From Pseudo-nitzschia pungens (Eukaryota > Bacillariophyta > Bacillariophyceae > Bacillariales > Bacillariaceae): 64,000 nt of DNA. The stretch is taken from positions 5,022,001 to 5,086,000 of the forward strand of contig CM074763.1 of the NCBI GenBank assembly GCA_037355855.1, given 5' to 3'. This document shows positions 46,780 through 56,904 of this stretch, in pieces (the stretch's first letter is position 1; each line of letters begins with the position of its first letter). The notes beneath the pieces were generated by a model. The model made no database searches and was not told the origin of the DNA. It saw only the letters and a list, made by a program, of their open reading frames with translations. The position numbers and the translations under genes were made by a program.

Positions 46780-48015
46780 CTATACCGAAAAATCGATCAG
46801 ATAGTCGCGCACGATTGGTGAAACGACATCGTAGATCACCCTCCCGTCGAGGTGAAAGAGGTGACCGCAGTCCGGAATGGTTTTGTAAATGGTACCGTTC
46901 GGAGCATAGTGACGGGGAGACGTCGAAGCAGACGCAGATTCAGACGTCGGCGTTGCTATCGAGCGCTCGAAAAACCGTCTCGTCTTGGTGCAATCGCACA
47001 ATTGATCGTCCTCGGGGCAGATCACGAGCCTGGGACTGTTCCGATCCAGATCCGATGCAGTGGCGAACAGTCCTTCGTCGTTGTCATTGTCGTTGTTCTC
47101 TCGAGTCGTCAACGGATCGGGAATGTCGTTTCCACCAGCATGGTGGACGCCGTCGTTCGTTGTCGCCGTCGTTGTCACCGTCGTCAGGCCCCCGCTCGCA
47201 AGGAGGCCCCGCACCAGTTTTTTGTAGTGTCCCTCGGGCACGTTGGTTTGGTGCTTTCGGTACACGGCCTCGAAGAAGAATTTGGGAATGGGGTATTTGC
47301 GTTTCCGCCGATCGGCTCTCGGATCGGTGGCGTAGGGACCCGTCCACAGCACGTCGCGGAACAAAAACTTGACGTCGTCCCGGCTCCGAATGTTGAGAAA
47401 GCTGTTGGTGCCGCTCAGAATGCCGTCGACGAGTTGGTCGTCCATGCAAGCGGGAATCGCGGGGGACACCAGGACGCATTTCTGGACGACGTCGGGCCGT
47501 TGGCTCCGCAGGAAATAGGCGAGGGCGCCGCCCATGGAAATCCCAAAGACGTTGCACGCCGGACCCACGTCGACGGCGTCCAGGAATTCGCAGGTCGACT
47601 CGAGCATGAGATAAGCGGTTTTGTGGGAGGGTTCCTTGTAGTGGCCCGGGTCTTCGACCGATTGCTCCAGGTCCATTCCGTGACCGATTTGTTCGGGACA
47701 CAGGATGCGAACATTGGATGGAATCTCCAGGGACGCGATGAAACGGCCGAGATTCTGGGCCACGTCGGACAATCCGTGACAGAACACGATCGTTGGCGTG
47801 TGACGGTTGCCCCCTTGGTTCGAACTTTCGGATGCCAGTGTCGTTGTCGCCTCGCGCTCGTAGTAATACATGTGGATGCGAGTCTTGGGGAGAAAGACCT
47901 TCTTTGGACCCACCAGGTTGGCTGCCTTTTGCGACATATCGACTCCCTTCTTCATCAGGACCGCCCCGAGCGAGGCCTCGATGTTTCGTCGAATGCTCCT
48001 TCGTGGCCGTCTCAT
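46780..48015 (-). CDS. Alpha/beta-hydrolase fold protein (serine hydrolase)
   Basis: The ATG at 48015 starts a 411-residue protein. The N-terminus is basic, without a clear signal or membrane helix. The fold is marked by TIVFCHGLSD (oxyanion loop, about residues 75-84), the nucleophile elbow GISMGG (about 158-163), the acid Asp in LVICPEDDQL (about 345) and the base His in DCGHLFHLDG (about 390), so the Ser-Asp-His triad looks complete. An Asn/Asp/Thr-rich low-complexity insert (about 275-330) lies between lid and acid loop. The family covers lipases, esterases and monoacylglycerol lipase-like enzymes; I cannot assign a substrate. GTGCC repeats sit immediately upstream of the start. Confidence 0.8.
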   Translation of the reverse strand: MRRPRRSIRRNIEASLGAVLMKKGVDMSQKAANLVGPKKVFLPKTRIHMYYYEREATTTLASESSNQGGNRHTPTIVFCHGLSDVAQNLGRFIASLEIPSNVRILCPEQIGHGMDLEQSVEDPGHYKEPSHKTAYLMLESTCEFLDAVDVGPACNVFGISMGGALAYFLRSQRPDVVQKCVLVSPAIPACMDDQLVDGILSGTNSFLNIRSRDDVKFLFRDVLWTGPYATDPRADRRKRKYPIPKFFFEAVYRKHQTNVPEGHYKKLVRGLLASGGLTTVTTTATTNDGVHHAGGNDIPDPLTTRENNDNDNDEGLFATASDLDRNSPRLVICPEDDQLCDCTKTRRFFERSIATPTSESASASTSPRHYAPNGTIYKTIPDCGHLFHLDGRVIYDVVSPIVRDYLIDFSV

Positions 48016-48023
48016 GGTCCGTG

Positions 48024-48051
48024 TCGTGCCGTGCCGTGCCGTGCCGTGCCG
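48024..48051 (-). repeat. GTGCC pentamer array in the hydrolase leader
   Basis: Five to six tandem copies of GTGCC (GGCAC on the gene strand) start a few bases 5' of the ATG at 48015, so they lie in the presumed 5' UTR. Length variation between strains is likely. Confidence 0.8.
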
Positions 48052-48327
48052 ATGAGTGATACTTGATACTTGTGCTGTATCGCCTGTTTGTCGATGTCGT
48101 CGTTAACGGTGTCGTGATCGTTGTCAATTGGAAAAAACAACTTTATGGGTAATACACGGGACTGTTGGATTGCCGATGATTCATCAACAATAATAATGTA
48201 GCTTTCCCACTTTCATATGGTAAGATTTAGGCTATCTCCTATGAAGAGTCTTGTAATTTCCAGATGGGGGAGCGAAGAACTAATGCAAAAGATTACCGGT
48301 TATCGGTTATCGGTGCACATGCCAATG

Positions 48328-49041
48328 AGTCTGCGGGAAATCATATTTTCCTACAGTCGGTCCTCCAAAAAACATGTGTTGAGGGAATGGAAACTACATT
48401 TAAGGGAAAAAATGAAGAAATTCCCGTAGAAGCAAAAAACGCTCCCTTAGAAGGAAAAAACGCTCCCGTAGAAGCACAAAACGCTCCCGCAGAAGCACAA
48501 AACGAAAAAAATTCCCGCAGCCACCAATTTTTTTCATTTCCCTCAGCTGAAGGAATTTTTTTTGCTTCTGCGGGAGCGTTTTTTGCTTCTACGGGAGCGT
48601 TTTGAATGCTGAGGGAACGTTCTTAAATGCTACGGGAACATTTTTAACGCTGAGGGAATATTTTTAACTCCGCTACTACCGGTACTCCAATTTGTTTTAG
48701 CTTGCTCCAGTGTATTCAAGCCTTGATCCAATTTATTTAAGCTTAATCCATTGTATTTAAGCTTGCTCCAGCGTATTTAGGCTTGCTCCAATTTTTTTTA
48801 TACGCTGATCCAGTTTTTTCGAACTTTCCTTCAGTCTGCCGGAATTTTTTTTTTCCCGTTTTTTTTTTCCCTCAGCTGCAGGAGTTTTTCATTTTTAGGG
48901 AGAAACGGTAACCGGGAATTTATTTTTTTTTGCTTCTGCGGGAATTTCTTCATTTTTTTTTCCCTTAAATGTAGTTTCGATTCCCTCAACACATGTTTTT
49001 TGGACGACGAACTGTAGAAAAATATGATTTCCCGCAGACTT
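48328..49041. mobile_element. Fold-back element of about 714 bp with internal tandem repeats
   Basis: The left arm (about 48328-48437, from AGTCTGCGGGAAATCATATT) returns inverted at about 48935-49041 (to AATATGATTTCCCGCAGACT), with a few mismatches. Inside the left arm lie copies of a motif like GAAGCACAAAACGCTCCCGC. The inverse motif (GCTTCTGCGGGAGCGTTTTT) recurs at about 48560-48600, so arms and core form nested inverted repeats. The centre (about 48700-48800) holds five imperfect copies of TTGCTCCAGTGTATTTAAGC. No transposase is present. It is probably a non-autonomous fold-back DNA element; the only frames inside it are made of repeats. Confidence 0.65.
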
Positions 49042-49371
49042 AATATTTATTCTGATTAGTGGATACGCGAAAAGCGACAAGGCACTGGTTTCGTGCACGA
49101 CGCTACGCGAACGATTGAGATTTATGTACCCAAACACCGAGGTCCTATCGTCCAGGTCGACGTCCTAGTTCAAAAATCTGGGTCCAATCCAACCGCGCGC
49201 CGCCAAAACCATCTTCGATAAATAATACATCACTTTACCTTACTGCGCAAGTACACGTGCGGTAGATCACTCGGTTCTCATCAAGCAATCAATCGTGCAT
49301 TGCACATGATGTGCATAAATTGTGTCTGACAAAAAAAGTACAACACCTTCCGAACCTACAAACGAAAAAGA

Positions 49372-49442
49372 TGCACCAGCCGAGAATCGAACTCGGGGCC
49401 CAACGATGGCAACGTTGGATTTTACCACTAAACCACTGGTGC
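49372..49442 (-). tRNA. tRNA-Gly(GCC)
   Basis: On the minus strand: acceptor GCACCAG pairing with CTGGTGC, discriminator A, D-arm GGTTTAGTGGTAAAATCC, anticodon stem CAACG/CGTTG around loop TTGCCAT (anticodon GCC), T-arm CCGAGTTCGATTCTCGG. It is 71 nt without intron, and a T5 run follows the 3' end. All expected stems close. Confidence 0.95.
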
Positions 49443-50160
49443 TTGCGAAACAAACTCCAAAATGACTTTAAATACCCAACGACCATGTGCGGACACCTTT
49501 TAGCATTCCACAAACGGCAACGTATTGGACGATAACAACAACGAAGGATCAAAATTGGAAATTAGAGGTCTACCACATCATGCAAAAAAATATTGTTGGA
49601 GGAGTGCCTGAATGAGCTCGGTTCTTCAGGGCAACTAGAAGAAGAATGACACAGGGATAGTCTTGTTTCTTCTTTGTATTTCTCAGACCTAGCAATCCTC
49701 CTCTAACCAATGCATTTGTTTTTTTTTCTTCCTTTTGGGATTCAATCCTACTTCTTTCTTCTACTAGTAGTACTCTGTGTGTTTGATTGGAGGGGCAAGC
49801 GAGGAACGCTGTCCTGACTGCTGGTTTTTCCAGAATGGAGACATGTTTGAGCATGTGAAGAACACTAGTAGTACCATCATTGCGCATTCTTGAAGATGCA
49901 ACAACGAGCGGATCATGCTGCTGCTAGTAGTACTACTAGTATTTGAACTTCTTGTGAAACAATTCAGCTGAATTCAGTAGATGTGAAGCAGCAATTCAAT
50001 TTTGAACCCGATTCTTTTCCTTTCCCTTCCTTTCCTTCTGCAGTTTAAAATCATTATTTTTGCAACGACGGAGTGGAACTTCGAACTTCCGTGTCAAGGT
50101 GCTCCGTTGCGAAAGAGCGATTGTGAGCGGCAATGTCCGATGTCGTCAACACAACAAAAT
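49443..50160. other. Spacer between two tRNA genes
   Basis: AT-rich sequence with several CTAGTAGTAC words near 49761, 49865 and 49926. A 105-codon frame on the minus strand shows no domain. I see no gene. Confidence 0.4.
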
Positions 50161-50232
50161 GCCTTCGTGGCGCAATGGTAGCGCGTGGGACTTCTAATCC
50201 TGAGGTTGCCGGTTCGAGCCCGGCCGAGGGTG
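50161..50232 (+). tRNA. tRNA-Arg(TCT)
   Basis: Acceptor GCCTTCG pairs with CGAGGGT using G-T wobbles, D-arm GCGCAATGGTAGCGC, anticodon loop CTTCTAA (anticodon TCT), T-arm GCCGGTTCGAGCCCGGC, discriminator G. 72 nt, no intron; TTTT follows three bases after the end. The wobble at the first acceptor pair is unusual but tolerable. Confidence 0.9.
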
Positions 50233-51129
50233 CGTTTTGCCCAACAACATTGTGGGATGTTTTCTTTCGGAGATTGTCGCGTTGGTGAAAAGTGTCGCCG
50301 AAGCGTCTATGAAACCGATCTCGATGCTCTGCCGTCACGATCGAACTTTTGAGCGCGGATGCTGTCGATGCATTCGGTGATATGATATATATCATGCCAG
50401 AAGTCCCGGCCAACCCTTGCCAAGCGTTCGGAGGGATGCCATCGTCGTTATCGAATAGGGCAAGAAGGGCCACGATACAATGGTCTACTTCGATCCGACA
50501 CGGTCCACTGTTCCGTTGTCAATACTGGATAATTACCGTATGTCGCGCTATTTCTAAGAACACCGCACCTCCGTTGTTGTGGTGCAAGTACGAAGAGCGA
50601 AGTTTGAGTTCTTCGTTTTCTCGATGATTCGATTGCGACCGAGGCGGGACTTACCGTACGTTCGTTTGTTGAACCCGCAAGCAGGAAAGATAAGAGAGAA
50701 TGCTAATTCCTACCGGAAAAAGCGTCACGTCATCCCGAACACGACGGACGATTTCCGAGTAAGGTACTCTTGTACCGTATGATCATATCCTCACGAGGAT
50801 CGACAGGATTTGAAATTCAAAACAGAAAATAATTGTGTTTGGTGTTCGGCGTTTGGCTTTGGCGCTCGTGGATGGAGAATTTGAGGTCGAAAGGTCCGAA
50901 GCAAGACTTACTTGTACCGTACTGTACGATACCACCAGCATTTTTGAGAAATGGCCGAACTAACTACGAGTACTCACTCACTCACTCACTCACATCGCAT
51001 GCCTAACTTCGATCCAATCATCAACAAAGACTCTCCCCAGAATACAATAGATCGATCACCAAACATCAACGTGAACATCAACGAGTTATTATTTATACAA
51101 CAAAAGCAGAGAAAGAACCCTCGGCAAAC
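50233..51129. other. Spacer 5' of the Rab prenyltransferase gene
   Basis: Contains the presumed promoter and leader of the downstream gene. A short ACTC microsatellite lies near 50972-50991. No gene is supported. Confidence 0.4.
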
Positions 51130-52509
51130 ATGCACGGCAAAAAGAGAGAGGAATACAAGGCCAAGACGAGAGATCCAAAGACGGCCGCCATATTGGCCAA
51201 AAAGGCGGAACAATGGTACATCCTGATGAAGGAGTTGCAGGTACGGAGGCGCCAGGAGCAAGCGTCTTCCAAGGACCACCAAATCACGCTTCAATTGCTC
51301 GGAAAGGCGCTCGAGGTCAATCCAGATCCCTCGAATCTGTGGAACCACCGGCGAGAAATCGTCCTCTGCGAACTGCAGCCCGGCGAGGAGTTATCCTCGT
51401 CCGGTGACGCAAACGAACCGAATCTTCCCGGCGAGGCCCAAACCACAGAAACCGCCACAGCGGCGACAACGACAACGGAAGCGACAACGGAAACGACAAC
51501 GGCAACCTCCGAGGCAAACGCCACGACCATCCTGCAGCGCGAACGCATCCTCACCCAAAAGGCACTCGAGCGCAATCCCAAGGCCTACGGCGCGTGGTTT
51601 CACCGCAAGTGGATCCTGCAGAGGCTCCGACCGCCCCTCCGAGTCCTGCGGGAAGAACTGGCGCTGACCAAGCAATTCTTGCGCGTCGACGAGCGAAATT
51701 TCCACTGCTGGAACTACCGGAGGTTCGTGGTGGCCTGTCTGGGGGGATCCTGGGACGGAGAATGGACGGTTGCGTCGTCTCGTTCCGCAAACCAATCCCC
51801 GGCGGCGACGAGTCCGCCTCCCGGAAACACGTCCCTCATGGGAACGCAGGTGGTGATGGCGACGAACCGGGGCACCACCGGCAGCGACGAAGGAATCACC
51901 AATCCCGTGGTGATTCCCACCGAACTGCTCCGATCCGAACTCGACTTTACCAGCGAAAAAATCAAGGAGAATTTTTCCAATTTCTCGGCGTTTCACTACC
52001 GGAGCCAGCTGCTGGATCTGTGTCGCAACAGCGACGACGGCAACGATGATGATGATGATGCTTGCGATCTGGAAGCAATTCTGGAAGAAGAATTCCAGCT
52101 CATAGAGGACGCGGTCTGCACCGAACCGGACGATCAAACTTGCTGGTGGTACCACGCCATTTTGTTAGACAAACTCCTGCCGGTCGATTCCCACAACAAC
52201 AAAAACGACGATGACGACGACGATGAGAGCAGCTTGCTTTCCGCGCTCCGACCACGGCTGCAAGAGCAGGCCGAGTTGTTTCGGGAAATCCTCGAGGACT
52301 CCCCCGACAGCAAGTGGGTCATCCTGGGGCTGTTTCGGGTCGTCAAACTCTTGGGTGGGGAAGGACACAACGACGACGAAGAAGAGGAGGACGCCGACGA
52401 CGGGAATGGCAGCATCGAGAGCGCGGCGGAGCAACAACGATTGCTCGACCGGCTCGTGGAAATCGATCCCTATCGGTCCAAGCGATACGAAGAGCTGCGC
52501 GCGACCTGA
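51130..52509 (+). CDS. Rab geranylgeranyltransferase alpha subunit
   Basis: The ATG at 51130 starts a 459-residue single-exon protein beginning MHGKKREEYKAKTRDP, the usual start of this family. Prenyltransferase alpha-subunit repeats are visible: NLWNHRREIVLCEL, AYGAWFHRKWILQRL, NFHCWNYRRFVVACL, NFSAFHYRSQLLDL and TCWWYHAILLDKLL, each with the conserved W or HxR core. Low-complexity Thr/Ala and Asp/Asn inserts separate the repeats (for example ATTTTEATTETTTAT). The protein pairs with a beta subunit and, with Rab escort protein, adds geranylgeranyl groups to Rab GTPases. Animal alpha subunits also carry Ig-like and leucine-rich domains; here the protein stops after the repeats, as in yeast. 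Confidence 0.92.
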   Translation: MHGKKREEYKAKTRDPKTAAILAKKAEQWYILMKELQVRRRQEQASSKDHQITLQLLGKALEVNPDPSNLWNHRREIVLCELQPGEELSSSGDANEPNLPGEAQTTETATAATTTTEATTETTTATSEANATTILQRERILTQKALERNPKAYGAWFHRKWILQRLRPPLRVLREELALTKQFLRVDERNFHCWNYRRFVVACLGGSWDGEWTVASSRSANQSPAATSPPPGNTSLMGTQVVMATNRGTTGSDEGITNPVVIPTELLRSELDFTSEKIKENFSNFSAFHYRSQLLDLCRNSDDGNDDDDDACDLEAILEEEFQLIEDAVCTEPDDQTCWWYHAILLDKLLPVDSHNNKNDDDDDDESSLLSALRPRLQEQAELFREILEDSPDSKWVILGLFRVVKLLGGEGHNDDEEEEDADDGNGSIESAAEQQRLLDRLVEIDPYRSKRYEELRAT

Positions 52510-52923
52510 GGACGAACGAATGACGGCACAAGCCAATCTACGGTGACCAATTTTGCTCACGAATTAAATTAGAACGAGCAAAAGTTGCTATCATTCACAT
52601 ACCGTAGTTGCTGTGACTTCGGGTTATGCCAAGGCAGCCTAGCTTTTAGATTGCAAGACGCGGCAAGATCCCCGAGTGCGTGTAGCTCGTTGCCGATGGC
52701 GAGACAATGTCTTCGTGGTCACTGAACGTTCGTCCATCCGGCGATATTGTATCGTACTACTACCAGAAGAGAGTCCGACAACAAAATTTGGATCGTAGAT
52801 TGTGACAAGCACAAACAACCCTGCAACATACCCTGCGGTGACATCCAATCTCTACGGTTCCGCGAGACACCCAGGATGTCCGGCACCGAATCGCATCGCA
52901 TCGCGCTGGATCATGTTGCATCA
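52510..52923. other. Short spacer between convergent genes
   Basis: Contains the 3' ends of the prenyltransferase and CRAL-TRIO transcripts. No separate gene is seen. Confidence 0.4.
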
Positions 52924-55037
52924 CTAGGCCGCCTTGGTGCTTCCAACCCGGCTGGTGGTGGAACAAAAACTCATGCACCCTCCGGTTTCCTCGTCCGAGC
53001 TGGTCGTTCCTCCGCCGCCGCCGCCGCTGCTGCCACCCGGGCAGGCCTCCGCCACACAATCGCTGCCGCCGCCGCTGCCCAACCGCAGGCGTTTTCCGTC
53101 GAGGGCGGTAAAGGCGCTCGTCGAGGTGTCCATCACCTGGCTCCGCTTCTTGGCCGCCTGCAACCGCTTGCGGGTCTCCCGAAAATCGTGGGAAATCTTT
53201 TCCCGCGCCTTGTCCGCGCTGGCCACCGACCACCAGCCGCGGCGGGATCGGACCAGGATCCGGCACCCGGCGCGGGAGATCTCCTCCAGAACCCTCCAGG
53301 TGATGCGGGTCTTCTCCTGCGTGTCGCTCGCGGATTCGTACCGTTCGAAAAAGGATTCCATCGCCTCCCGGTAGACCGTGTTGCCGGGATTGTTTCGGAA
53401 GGAATGCCCGGCGTTGCCGATCAGAATGTCCATGACCCGCGGGAAATCAATGCCCTCGAACGGGGGCAGGCCGTTCCGGATCGCGTCCTCTCGTTCTTTC
53501 TGGGTCTTGATCCAGCGCAGATGGTTCGTGGTCTTGATTCTGCCGCTCGCGGTGACCGGCAACTGGTCGCCGGGTATTCCGTAGGCCATGAGGGAATACC
53601 GACATTCCGTCAGAGAGCCTGTATCCCAATCGAACAACGGGAGAAGCGAACGAAGGATGGAATCGATCAATATTTTTGAGTGCAAAAATCCGTTAACAAA
53701 TGGATGGCCCGCTCTTGCGGTGGGACGGTAGCGGTTCACGATCGTCCCCAATAAATTGTTGACGGCAGGTCCGATGATTCGAAACGATTCGGCGACGCAA
53801 AGCACATCTATGCATCGACCAAACTTCGAAGGTGTGAACAATGCGAGACAAGAACAACAACAAAAACAACAACATGGAAGACGGCCGCCGATGATGCGAC
53901 ACGAGCATGCCGCGCTTTACTTACCAAAATGCTTTCTGACCCTCACTCTCATAAAGGTCGGCGCAATCAAGGAAATTGCTGCAGCTGCGAATTGGAAAGC
54001 GGGGGTATTCGGAAGACAGATATGAATCGCACTAAACCTTACTGGAAATGCGTCGAGGAACTTTCGTATAGTATCTTTGACATTTGGTTCTTTCAAAAAC
54101 GTGGTTTCTCCCTTTTCAAAGCTGGATAATAAAATCCAAACGCCACCGAATTGCTGGGTTGTCTCGTCGGACGATAATTGTTGCAACAAATACAAGTTAA
54201 CTCTCATGCACTGATGTGCAAGAAGCAGCGTATTTCATAATCCCATCCCAAAAGTCAAGGAGAAGCATGCATGTGAGTGACGGAGGCCGGGTGAGCAATA
54301 CTTTGTGATTTCTCGGGAATGAGAGTAAGAGAGAGAGGGAGAGAGAGAGAGAGATACAGTACGAGCACAACAAGCTCATCATGGCGGTTTGAAATACCAT
54401 CGATACGATCAACTCCGACAAACATTTGACATAGAATCAGCAGCACGATGAAATCGATCACAGGGAAAGACTCACCGCCGGGGTAGTTTGGCATTTATCC
54501 GGCCCTCCTATGTTCCCTATTCTGGTGAAAATTATCCTTCCCATCCGATCCCGACACGGAAGCATCTGTTGGCAACCGTCCTTCACCAAATTCTGCTCCG
54601 CCTTTGTCAGGTCATCAAAGTAGATCGGTCTCATCAGAGCCTGCCGTACCAAAATATTCGTAGGAGAAATCTAGGTAATTTACGAATCTTTGTGCTGCCC
54701 GATTCACATCGTACTCTTCCGTTCTTAAGAACTTCATTCGGAACTGTTTGTCTCGGAGAACGTATTGGCTATTGAGCCGACGTGCCTCGTCGAATGCAAT
54801 CTTTGGCTCGATTTTCAGGATGGCTGTGTTCATTCGTTCGAGTGCTTCCAGCATTATCATGGGGGTTGTTTCCTCCGCTCTGAGACTTCGAACACCGTGA
54901 ATATCGTCGAGAACAATGTTCCGTTGTTCGACCGTCATTCGATTCAAGTCACTCGCGAGAACGGAGTCGGCTATTTGCGGATCAAAAAAATGATGATGAC
55001 GATAATCGTCTTCGTTCTCCTCGACCGGGGAACTCAT
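52924..55037 (-). CDS. CRAL-TRIO plus DUF6824-like protein, three exons, with a one-base frameshift
   Basis: Exon 1 starts at the ATG at 55037 and ends at a GTGAGT donor at 54476 (phase 0). Exon 2 runs 54210 to 53925 (phase 1 at GTAAGT). Exon 3 starts at 53618 after GATACAG, giving HFGSLTECRYSLMAYGIPGD across the joint, and ends at 52924. About 513 residues result if one extra base is ignored: the frame ending YEYFG must shift by one at 54647 to continue RQALMRPIYFDDL. The N-terminal half is a CRAL-TRIO lipid-binding domain (DLNRMTVEQRNIVLDDIHGV opening; PVRFSAIHICLPN; RVRVRKHFG). The C-terminal part (DILIGNAGHSFRNNPGNTVY to WWSVASADKAREKISHDFR) matches what I know as DUF6824, common in diatoms. 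A Gly/Ser-rich tail follows. CRAL-TRIO proteins carry small lipids; the role here is unknown. The shift may be a sequencing error, a pseudogene lesion or real frameshifting. Confidence 0.72.
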
Positions 55038-56076
55038 GATTCCAGAAGGCTTTTTACTTTACTTCCCGTTGAACCCGACTTCGAACTCAAATCCGATAAA
55101 AGACATGGAAAGATAGCAAGATTATTTTTACATTAGTGTTCGGTCGCTTTGTGTACAAGTTGTTGCGAAACGAAAATAGGGATAAAAACGAGAAAAATAT
55201 CGTCATGCTGTTTTCGATCATCATCGATGATCATCGCGTCTAGAGAGATTTCACTGTCATTCTAGAAACTTTATAATAGGAGGGGGCGAAGTGTTGGTTC
55301 GTTGGGCATGTGAAAGTGGGTTCGGGACTGATAGTATCAGTATGGATCTAAAGATAATTCACCGAAAAACAAAGAGCCTACAATGTGTTTTGGTCTCGAT
55401 AGTGTCGTATTCTATTCTTTAAATGATCTTTTGATAAAAATATCTGCTGCGATTTAAATTGCATTCAGTAAGACCTTAAGGTCTTACCTCACGTTGCATC
55501 GGCATCAGAATGTATTACGTGTCCAGTAAAGTACAATGTTCGTACATACCACAAAGAAGAAAAATGAGGGTCAGCGAAACTATGACTATGAACACGTAAG
55601 ATTGCCGGTACATCGCCTAGAAACTGAGAATCATGTCCATACGCGAAAACATTCCTCCATTCAAATATGCCACGTGTAATGTATGAAAATGTGAAAAGTT
55701 GGGGTTTCAAAAGAGCTTCAACGAAACGGAACAACAGCGGACTGGGAAATCCAAGTACCGTAACCGTCGAGTAGGACCTTTTTCCCTTGCAATCATGCGC
55801 GCAAGATTTCAAGTGGTTCTCGCAAAATTCGAGCAGCTCGACACCAAGAAACACTAGTTAAATTTTTAGGTTACAAATCGCACCTCCCCTGATTTCAAAT
55901 CGACCCAGCTAAAAAAATAATCTGATTAAGCTCTCTGTAAGAATGTCCACTTTCAGATTACAGCTCAACCGAAGCACCTCTGTAGACACAGTACTAGAAG
56001 AATGTTTTTTGTTTTCATGAAATCAGCCATGATTGCAAGGGAAAAAGGGTCCTAACCTTACTCGACCGATTACATC
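55038..56076. other. Spacer with no supported gene
   Basis: About 1 kb upstream of the CRAL-TRIO gene. A 121-codon minus frame (55489-55854) has no domain and no homologue I recognise, so it is not called. Confidence 0.4.
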
Positions 56077-56306
56077 AATAACTATCGAGCTTGCTCGCGC
56101 GCCATGTGAAATCTCCTGTAACCTGGGCGCTAGTTCCTGTGTAATCACCCTCTGCCATAGAAAAACTATTGTGTGCGCAGTCGGGCTCGTTGCACTCGCT
56201 CTCTTGCGCACACAATAGTTTTTCTATGGCAGAGGGTGATTACACAGGAACTAGCGCCCAGGTTACAGGAGATTTCACACCGCGCGCGAGCAACTCGACA
56301 GTTATT
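56077..56306. mobile_element. Hairpin MITE of about 230 bp
   Basis: Arms of about 102 bp (56077-56179 and 56205-56306) are near-perfect inverted copies, separated by 25 bp. The inner 75 bp of each arm (to TGTGTGCGCA and from TGCGCACACA) match with no or almost no differences; the outer ends (AATAACTATCGAGC / CTCGACAGTTATT) have a few. The arms are unrelated to the 43228-43450 element, so this is a different family. The target duplication is not clear. No coding capacity. Confidence 0.72.
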
Positions 56307-56904
56307 TAACATAACCTTAAAATCTTACCTTGCCGGTAACTACCGGTAACTTACAGTACTCATACTCGTTCAAGTAATACTCGTGCACTCACCTCGAATA
56401 CTAAGGTTACCGTAAGCCTTGAGCCTTACTCTTACACTTTTGGGGCTGATTACACGTGCCGTATGTAGATACGTTCTCAGTACCCGTACGACCAAACCAT
56501 TCAATTCCCGTACGGTACGTGTAACCTTACTGCTACCGTATGGTAATTGTTGGCGGAGGTAAAACTAAGGTTTCGTTGACAACTTGAAACCCGTTGTCAT
56601 GGAATTTGAAAAATTCACGCAATAAAAAATTACTGTAAGATTAAGTTAACTTACTTCGTAGCACATAAAAAAATAATAATAATAATCATCATCATCCATC
56701 AATCTCAAGACCAAGCCCTACAACATCGCTTGTGTTGCAACCCGATTGCCTCATTATTTTTTTTTACCATTACGGCGCCTCAACGATACAAATCAGCGCA
56801 GGAAACATTATTTTGATCGAAGTATCAGTGAATCCGATCACAAGAAAGTTGCATTCAAAAGTCAATTGGAGAATTGAGCATAATTTTCAAGGAATTCGAC
56901 GACA
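56307..56904. other. Spacer and leader of the J-protein gene
   Basis: The first half is rich in TACCGGTAAC and CCGTACGGTACG words. An AATAAT run lies near 56670. The last 100 bp are the presumed leader of the downstream gene. Confidence 0.5.

Noticed and set aside
46852..48066. 404-codon plus-strand frame opposite the hydrolase gene
   Set aside because: Antisense shadow. The minus strand carries the full catalytic triad of an alpha/beta hydrolase.
48264..48605. 113-codon frame with EAKNAPLEGKNAPVEAQNAP repeats
   Set aside because: Made of the repeated motif inside the fold-back element and broken by its symmetry; unlikely to be a gene.
53619..53841. N-terminal extension of the exon 3 frame of the CRAL-TRIO gene, starting at 53841
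   Set aside because: It lies inside the intron. GATACAG followed by GCTCTC joins exon 2 in phase and restores HFGSLTEC, so the upstream part is not coding.
55489..55854. 121-codon minus-strand frame
   Set aside because: Isolated, without domain signal or repeat, and of a length expected by chance in this spacer.
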